A DNA stretch of 6,473 nt from Saonia sp964398035 (lineage in GTDB: Bacteria; Bacteroidota; Bacteroidia; Flavobacteriales; Flavobacteriaceae), in contig CAYNLI010000132.1 of the NCBI GenBank assembly GCA_964398035.1, forward strand, positions 1-6,473, written 5' to 3'. Shown in pieces: positions 6,387-6,473 of the stretch (within the stretch, counting starts at the first letter, position 1; each line of letters starts with the position of its first letter). A program made the position numbers and the translations under genes. The notes under the pieces are model-generated. The model saw only the letters and a list, made by a program, of their open reading frames with translations. It searched no databases and was not told where the DNA came from.

Positions 6387-6425
6387 AAAGCCTTGATTCT
6401 GACAACCTCAGAATTAAGGCTTTTT
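6387..6425 (+). terminator. Strong intrinsic terminator of the sigma-factor unit
   Basis: A 16-bp stem (AAAGCCTTGATTCTGA at 6387-6402 with TCAGAATTAAGGCTTT at 6408-6423) has one G-U wobble and a 5-nt loop CAACC, and its 3' arm runs into a T-tract (6421-6425). It begins 45 bp after the DUF2807 stop codon. On the opposite strand the stem is followed by a run of T residues (complement of the A-rich 6378-6384), so it may also stop leftward transcription from a gene beyond the window. Confidence 0.92.
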
Positions 6426-6454
6426 CTGTAACATTTTCAGCTGTTTGCATACTT

Positions 6455-6473
6455 GTATTTTAAATTAAAATAC
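6455..6473. other. 19-bp AT-rich palindrome at the window edge
   Basis: GTATTTTAA and TTAAAATAC are perfect inverse complements separated by a single A. The palindrome ends exactly at the last base of the window. It lies in the 48 bp after the terminator, which otherwise hold no recognisable gene or signal. It could be an operator or promoter part of the next gene, or a chance AT-rich symmetry. Confidence 0.4.

Overview
The window is AT-rich and densely coding. It looks like the chromosome of a marine or soil-type member of the Flavobacteriaceae (Bacteroidota). The clues are the low-GC codon use, the characteristic acidic N-terminal extension of the Lon protease, the lack of strong Shine-Dalgarno sequences, and an ECF sigma/anti-sigma pair followed by DUF4097 and DUF2807 (head-GIN) surface proteins, a combination typical of this phylum. 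This assignment rests on protein style alone, and no genus is claimed.

Layout: two divergent transcription units share a 209-bp intergenic region (3179-3387). Leftward (minus strand) runs a housekeeping pair: lon, an ATP-dependent protease (728-3178), then 27 bp later cmk, cytidylate kinase (5-700). Rightward (plus strand) runs a compact four-gene unit: an ECF-type sigma factor (3388-3954, TTG start), a single-pass membrane protein that is probably its anti-sigma factor (3957-4520), an exported DUF4097-type beta-solenoid protein with DYG repeats (4498-5589, overlapping the previous gene), and an exported DUF2807/head-GIN protein with seven SGSGDI-type repeats (5616-6341). A strong intrinsic terminator at 6387-6425 closes the unit. 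No non-coding stretch exceeds 300 bases.

How the genes may work together: the rightward unit has the architecture of a cell-envelope signalling module. The sigma factor would be held at the membrane by the transmembrane protein, whose periplasmic helical domain could sense a signal. The two secreted repeat proteins would be the output, the sensor input, or both. Lon, transcribed divergently, is a general protein quality-control protease. Its upstream region carries a 7-bp perfect inverted repeat and a TGAC direct repeat that could be a stress-control site. The regulatory link between the two units is inference.

The least described part of the window is the sigma/anti-sigma/DUF4097/DUF2807 unit. 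There is no CRISPR array, insertion sequence, tRNA, rRNA or recognisable prophage or defence gene.
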